Below the pieces are notes generated by a model. It did not search any database. It was not told where the DNA came from and was given only the letters and a program-made list of their open reading frames with translations. 19,233 nucleotides of DNA from Candidatus Accumulibacter vicinus (GTDB lineage: Bacteria > Pseudomonadota > Gammaproteobacteria > Burkholderiales > Rhodocyclaceae). Shown here one piece after another: positions 15,030 to 19,233 of this stretch. Numbering within the stretch: position 1 is the stretch's first letter; the number at the start of each line of letters is the position of its first letter. The position numbers were made by a program, and so were the translations under genes. The DNA is taken from NCBI GenBank assembly GCA_002425405.1, contig DIME01000016.1, positions 1 through 19,233 of the forward strand, written 5' to 3'.

Positions 15030-15745
15030 TCTCCGCGTGGCAGAGTCATTGCCGCCAGACCCGACAAGAGTAGTACCAGTGTCCCAGGAAGGGGAAGTAT
15101 CGGACCCGGCGTCGTGGCTTTCCCATTGATGGCGAAAGAGAAATTGCCCGTTGCGTCGTCCCCCCACGGATCAACGTAGGCCGCCCGGTAGAAATTCGCC
15201 CCAACGGCATCGCTCAACAGCCAGTACCAAGTGGCATCCGGATCCTTGACATCGAACTCGTTCACCACGGAGAGATAGAACGTGCTTCTCCCTGCAAGCA
15301 CGAAGTGGCTTGGCAAGGCCAAGTCGTAGCGATACACATCAGCCCCCGAGACATCTGCCAAGCGAGTTGGTGTGCGCGTCGGAGCCAGGGTGAATTCGAC
15401 CGCAGGATCAATTGCCGGATGCCCGGATCCGTCATCGGCATGGATGCTCACGCGAAACGCGTCCGGCGACAGTTTGTCCGGGTCGTCGGAATAAGAGCCC
15501 CACCAGGTCAGCCCGGATATCGCCGTAGTCGCCGAAAAAACGAAATCGTCGGCGGTTTGCGCTGTAGAAATGCTGGGAAATGCATCATTGCCGCCTAGTG
15601 GCAACTGCTTGAAAACGACGCCAGCCCATGCCCCACTGATCAGCGAGAGCCCAAAGAAGAAAGGCAGCGCCGCACGACCGATGGAACGTGGCAATCCTCT
15701 AGGGCTCCCGCCCAGGTCATCATCTTCTAACTCACGTTTGCTCAT
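15005..15745 (-). CDS. Exported protein with PEP-CTERM-like sorting tail
   Basis: 246 aa from the ATG at 15745, chosen because AGGAGGAG lies 7 nt upstream; the open frame continues to 15799 without such a site. A signal peptide is visible: arginines at 16-24, hydrophobic ALPFFFGLSLISGAWA (26-41), likely cleavage after AWA. The mature part has ADDFVFSATTAISGLTWWGS (65-84) and a repeated pattern of aromatic beta-strands, like other PEP-CTERM exported proteins of unknown function. The C-terminus has ILPLPGTLVLLLSGLAAM (216-233) followed by basic residues: a PEP-CTERM-like tail in which the usual Pro-Glu-Pro is replaced by Leu-Pro-Leu-Pro-Gly. Exosortase would process such tails in the family. 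It follows the large Calx-beta gene by 50 bp and may share its transcript. Confidence 0.75.
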   Translation of the reverse strand: MSKRELEDDDLGGSPRGLPRSIGRAALPFFFGLSLISGAWAGVVFKQLPLGGNDAFPSISTAQTADDFVFSATTAISGLTWWGSYSDDPDKLSPDAFRVSIHADDGSGHPAIDPAVEFTLAPTRTPTRLADVSGADVYRYDLALPSHFVLAGRSTFYLSVVNEFDVKDPDATWYWLLSDAVGANFYRAAYVDPWGDDATGNFSFAINGKATTPGPILPLPGTLVLLLSGLAAMTLPRGDVRSLFSR

Positions 15746-15795
15746 TGCACTCCTCCTAAGGTATTCGACGACAGAAAGAACATTCTTCATCCCAC

Positions 15796-18700
15796 TCAAA
15801 GCATGTCCACGTAGCCAGATTTGAACGCCACCAGATCAATCAGATAGTCACTGCCGTGGAGGCTGCCGCTCGCCGCAAACGGACTGGATCCGAAACCGCT
15901 TCGATCCTGGTTGGCGTACCCCCCATAGACAAACTCATCGCCATCCTGAACACCCGCCGAGAAAACCGCTTGCGTGAAGCCTTCGGGAGCCGCGAGCGAC
16001 ACCTGTTTGGTCCCATCCGCCCGATCCGCATAGAAGAACAACTCGTCGACCAGTGCGCCGCCGGCATCGAGCAACTGCACCCTGCCAGCCTCGTTCAGCA
16101 CGGTGCCGTCGTCGTTGCTCAGGAATCGACTCAACAGGAAAGTGATCTCGTTGGCTTCCTCGTCGAGCACGAAGCGCAATCCTTCCGTCCCGTCAATTTC
16201 CTGGAGCACGGAACTGGTCGCCTTGGTCTGACCGCTTACCCCGAGATCGCCGGCCGAGATATCGCCCCCCGCGAGCACGCCGCTGCCGGAACTGCCAAAA
16301 AGCACCGGCGTGAAGGGCTCGCTGGAATCACCCAGATTGGCCTTGTGCGCTATGCTGACGCCAGAATGCGTCCAGCTTCGCTCCCATGCCCCGGCATCGG
16401 AACGAGGTGGCCGCGCCGGCGCGTCGCCGATCCTGAACGACGAGGTGTCGTCGTTCAGGATGATGCCCGCAGCAGAAGCAGCGGCGATCGTTCCGTTGTC
16501 CGCGTCATGCAAGCCGACCGTAAAGCTCTCGTTCTTCTCGACCGTCCCATCGCCGCTTACCTCGATGGCAATCTGCTTCTCGTGCTCGCCCGCGGCAAAA
16601 CTGATGCTGCCCGCGGGCAAGACACCACCGAAGTCGGTGGCATCAGCCGGATGGGCGCCGCTACCGGTAACGCTATAGGCGACGGCGCTCGCCTGACTCA
16701 GGTCTCCCGTGCGCGTCACCGTGAACAAGATCTGAACAGTGCCCGCCGAGCCTTCCGGCTTGTTGGCACCCGCAGCCGCAATCGACAGCTCAGGAGCCGC
16801 CGAGCTGTCGTCGTTGACTATCAGACCCTCGGCACTACCGGTTCCAATCACTGCTCGCACGGCGTCTGACAGAACAACGCTGAAGCCCTCATCGACTTCG
16901 AGCAGTGCGTCGCCCGCAATATCGAAAGCCAGCACCTTGAAGTCCTCACCCGGCTCAAATGTCACGCTGCCCGCGGGCAGGCCGCCCGCGAAATCACTCG
17001 CTGCAGCGGGGTTGGCGCCACTACCGGCGACGGCATAGCCCACTATGCTGCGGACGCCGAGATCACCCGTACGTACGACAGCGAATGGCATCTCCGTCGT
17101 ACCCGTATCGCCTTCGGCAAGGTTCGCGCCAATCCTCCAGATGCCAATCGACGGCAGGGGAGCGTCGTCGTTGACGATCGTCGCCGTTACCGGATCTCCG
17201 ACGACCAGCCCGCTCGACGGATTGTGGAGCGCCACGGCAAAGCTCTCGTCTGCTTCGTGGTCGATATCACCCGCCACCTGGATGGACACGCGCTTCTCGA
17301 CCTCGCCAGCGGCAAAGGTCAGCGACCCCATCGGCAGAGTCCCGCCAAAATCCGCGGCGTCGACGCTGCTGCTGCCGGTCGGACCGACAACGAAATCGAC
17401 GGTCGTGGCTGCGTCGACATTGCCGCTGCGCACCACGACGAACGAGAACTCCGCGGTTCCCTCGTTTCCTTCGCTGCGCGAAGCGTTGATTGGCAGGATC
17501 GAGTGCCTGGCGACGAAGGCATCGTCGTTCTCGATCATGCCGAAAGCGGTCGCCTCGCCGACGACTCCGAGGGAAGGATTCCGCAGGGTCACGACAAAGC
17601 GTTCGTTCCGCTCGAGCAAATCGTCGCCGGAGACACGCATACGCAGGGTCTGTGCGCCTTCGTCGCGGCCAAATACCAGCGTACCGGCGGGCAGCGCACC
17701 GCCCATGAAGTCATCCGCCTCGACCGGGTCGCCGCCAAGTCCCGAAACCTCGTAGTCGATAGTAACGGCGTCGCTCAAGTTCTCCGTTCTCAACACCCGG
17801 AAGACAAGTTCGGTGGTCTCGCCATCCGCGCCTTCGGCCTTGATCGCGCTGACGGCTTCGATCTCGAAGCGCGGCAGCACCGTGCCATCGTCGTTGGCGA
17901 TCGTGGCCTGTGCGCTGACCGTGGCAAATGCTACCCGGTCACGCACCGAGTCATCGACGCTGATCTCCAGCAGCAGGCTCTCGTCGCTCTCGATCTGCGT
18001 ATCGCCGGCCACCGGAACGGCGACGCTCTTGACGGTCTCCCCGTCGCCGAAGGTAACGACTCCCGCGGGCAGCGCACCGCCCAGATCGCCGGCATCGACC
18101 GAACCGCCGACGACCCGATAGCTGACGCTCAACTCGCCGGACGTATTGCCCGAGCGGTGGATGTCGAAGACCAGATCCGTCGAACCGGAGTTGCCCTCGG
18201 CCTGTCGGCCGACGCGACTGACCACGGCAAGCACCGACTGCGTCGCGCTCGGCTCAGCAATCACTTCGAGAGCGGCCGACGGATCGACGACTTTCGTCGC
18301 GCCGATGACGAAATCCGGGTCATGAGTCAACGCGAAATCGAGTATGGCGGCCTCACGCAAGACCGGATCGGTGATGCCCGCGGCGTCCACGCGCCGCGTG
18401 GCCTCGGCGACCACTTCCGGCGCGAGCATGTCCAGCGTCACCGGATGGCTGGGGAAGGTGCGATCGGTGAAGGTTTCAGTGCTCTCGCCGGCAGCGTAAT
18501 CGAACAAGGAGCTGGCATGGGTTACCCGCCAGGCATCGGCAAACGCTCCATAGAGGTCGGCGAAGGCGATCGGCTGGGCGAACGCCGTTCCATCGGGCAA
18601 GGCGAGATCGTCGGCCGTGTTCTGGTTGAAGTTTCCGAGCAACCCCCGCACCGAACCCGGCGCGCGGCCATTGGCGAGAATCAGGGCAAGATCCAGATGC

Positions 18701-19233
18701 CCGCCGAAATCCTCGGCACTGATCAGGTCGCCGCTGGCCGTGGTCAGCGTATAGGTGTCGCCGCTGCGTTGTACCTGGCCGGCACCGACCGCCAGCGTCG
18801 CGCCATCGGCGACTTCGGTCACGACTCCGTCAACCCGCAAGACATCCGCCGCTTCGGTATTGATCGTCACCCGGTGGCCGTCGACGTCGACGGCCAGTGC
18901 GCTGATCAGGGACGCCAGATCGCCAACCGGCCGGGTGCGCATCTGGACCGACAGATCCTCGCCGGCGGCGTTCTCGACCAGCACGAACTCGCCGACGGCC
19001 TGGAAGTCGTAGGCCAGGCCGTCGAGCGTGATCATGTGCGGATCGCCGCGTGGCCGTGGCGTCGGATCGTTGTCGAGGATCGCTCCCGCTGCAACCGGAT
19101 TTCCAATTACAACCGTATCTTTGCCAGGATCCTGAATAGTCACCGTGTAATACCGATCGGCCTCATCCACGGTATTATCGAACGAAGCGACGGTTATCGT
19201 TTCCCGTGCAGAACGGGTGTGATTCAAAGTGAT
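15796..19233 (-). CDS. Large secreted Calx-beta/von Willebrand D protein (5' partial)
   Basis: At least 1145 residues; the frame runs off the right edge of the window, so the start is missing. Numbering from the first Met (19227): the end of a Calx-beta repeat (to about 54), then a von Willebrand type D domain beginning RGDPHMITLDGLAYDFQAVG (60-79), with GLLGNFN (195-201) typical of these domains. Next come five Calx-beta repeats of about 120 residues (331-927), each ending in a calcium-site-like NDD at 445, 567, 686, 805 and 925. The C-terminal 215 residues form a further beta-rich domain ending GSDYLIDLVAF near the terminus. Proteins of this build are large, calcium-binding, surface or secreted adhesin/matrix proteins. 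The lack of a PEP tail and the form of the C-terminus suggest type I secretion, which is inference. Confidence 0.85.
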   Translation of the reverse strand: MTLNHTRSARETITVASFDNTVDEADRYYTVTIQDPGKDTVVIGNPVAAGAILDNDPTPRPRGDPHMITLDGLAYDFQAVGEFVLVENAAGEDLSVQMRTRPVGDLASLISALAVDVDGHRVTINTEAADVLRVDGVVTEVADGATLAVGAGQVQRSGDTYTLTTASGDLISAEDFGGHLDLALILANGRAPGSVRGLLGNFNQNTADDLALPDGTAFAQPIAFADLYGAFADAWRVTHASSLFDYAAGESTETFTDRTFPSHPVTLDMLAPEVVAEATRRVDAAGITDPVLREAAILDFALTHDPDFVIGATKVVDPSAALEVIAEPSATQSVLAVVSRVGRQAEGNSGSTDLVFDIHRSGNTSGELSVSYRVVGGSVDAGDLGGALPAGVVTFGDGETVKSVAVPVAGDTQIESDESLLLEISVDDSVRDRVAFATVSAQATIANDDGTVLPRFEIEAVSAIKAEGADGETTELVFRVLRTENLSDAVTIDYEVSGLGGDPVEADDFMGGALPAGTLVFGRDEGAQTLRMRVSGDDLLERNERFVVTLRNPSLGVVGEATAFGMIENDDAFVARHSILPINASRSEGNEGTAEFSFVVVRSGNVDAATTVDFVVGPTGSSSVDAADFGGTLPMGSLTFAAGEVEKRVSIQVAGDIDHEADESFAVALHNPSSGLVVGDPVTATIVNDDAPLPSIGIWRIGANLAEGDTGTTEMPFAVVRTGDLGVRSIVGYAVAGSGANPAAASDFAGGLPAGSVTFEPGEDFKVLAFDIAGDALLEVDEGFSVVLSDAVRAVIGTGSAEGLIVNDDSSAAPELSIAAAGANKPEGSAGTVQILFTVTRTGDLSQASAVAYSVTGSGAHPADATDFGGVLPAGSISFAAGEHEKQIAIEVSGDGTVEKNESFTVGLHDADNGTIAAASAAGIILNDDTSSFRIGDAPARPPRSDAGAWERSWTHSGVSIAHKANLGDSSEPFTPVLFGSSGSGVLAGGDISAGDLGVSGQTKATSSVLQEIDGTEGLRFVLDEEANEITFLLSRFLSNDDGTVLNEAGRVQLLDAGGALVDELFFYADRADGTKQVSLAAPEGFTQAVFSAGVQDGDEFVYGGYANQDRSGFGSSPFAASGSLHGSDYLIDLVAFKSGYVDML
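16447..18237 (-). repeat. Five tandem Calx-beta coding repeats
   Basis: The NDD motifs that close each unit are spaced 122, 119, 119 and 120 residues. Each unit has an EG-x-G-x-T/S start (for example AEGDTGTTE), a conserved GG-A/T-LP-A/M-G block after DFxGG, a GE-x-x-K turn, and an E-x-D/N-E-x-F strand. Protein-level divergence is large, so these are old repeats, not recent DNA duplications. Confidence 0.85.

Noticed and set aside
14958..15179. Plus-strand 73-codon frame beginning with a signal-peptide-like MSARLLPVFLLLSS
   Set aside because: It overlaps the 3' end of the PEP-CTERM-like gene in antisense and lacks a ribosome site; the hydrophobic start looks accidental.
16447..18237. Repeat array as a possible CRISPR or recent satellite
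   Set aside because: The periodicity is about 360 bp, coding and protein-level only, with diverged DNA; it is a Calx-beta domain array.

Overview
The window is GC-rich bacterial DNA with densely packed, overlapping genes. Gene content (a CheY/STAS/CheD/CheR chemosensory cluster, FabI, a cobalamin-riboswitch-controlled B12 operon, a PEP-CTERM-like exported protein next to a large Calx-beta protein) points to a betaproteobacterium, most likely of the Rhodocyclales/Accumulibacter type. That placement is inferred from protein style and gene order only.

Layout. (1) 1-3882, plus strand: a chemosensory locus. It holds the tail of a probable response regulator, a membrane MCP-like protein that also carries a CheZ-like D-x-T-x-Q helix and a Pro/Ala-rich tail, a small STAS protein, then about 770 bp of wreckage (a tandem partial copy of the STAS gene, a probable cheA start relic and a frameshifted, internally deleted mcp), and finally intact cheD and cheR. 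No intact cheA, cheW or cheB is present, so the signalling core of this cluster appears lost while the adaptation enzymes survive. (2) 3961-4761, minus strand: fabI with its own promoter. (3) 5029-7935, plus strand: a cobalamin riboswitch followed by bluB, cobO and cobB/cbiA, overlapping or nearly so. They make the lower ligand, adenosylate the corrinoid and amidate the ring. (4) 7960-14675, minus strand: a complete type I Wadjet (JetABCD) anti-plasmid defence operon with overlapping reading frames. (5) 14676-15004: an AT-richer intergenic stretch with a possible operator/promoter for the Jet operon. (6) 15005-19233, minus strand: a short PEP-CTERM-like exported protein downstream of a very large secreted protein (5' end outside the window) with a von Willebrand type D domain and at least five Calx-beta repeats.

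The strongest recognised system is the Wadjet operon. The least conventional material is the decayed chemotaxis locus and the MCP/CheZ-like hybrid in it. I found no tRNA, rRNA, CRISPR array, transposase or integrase.
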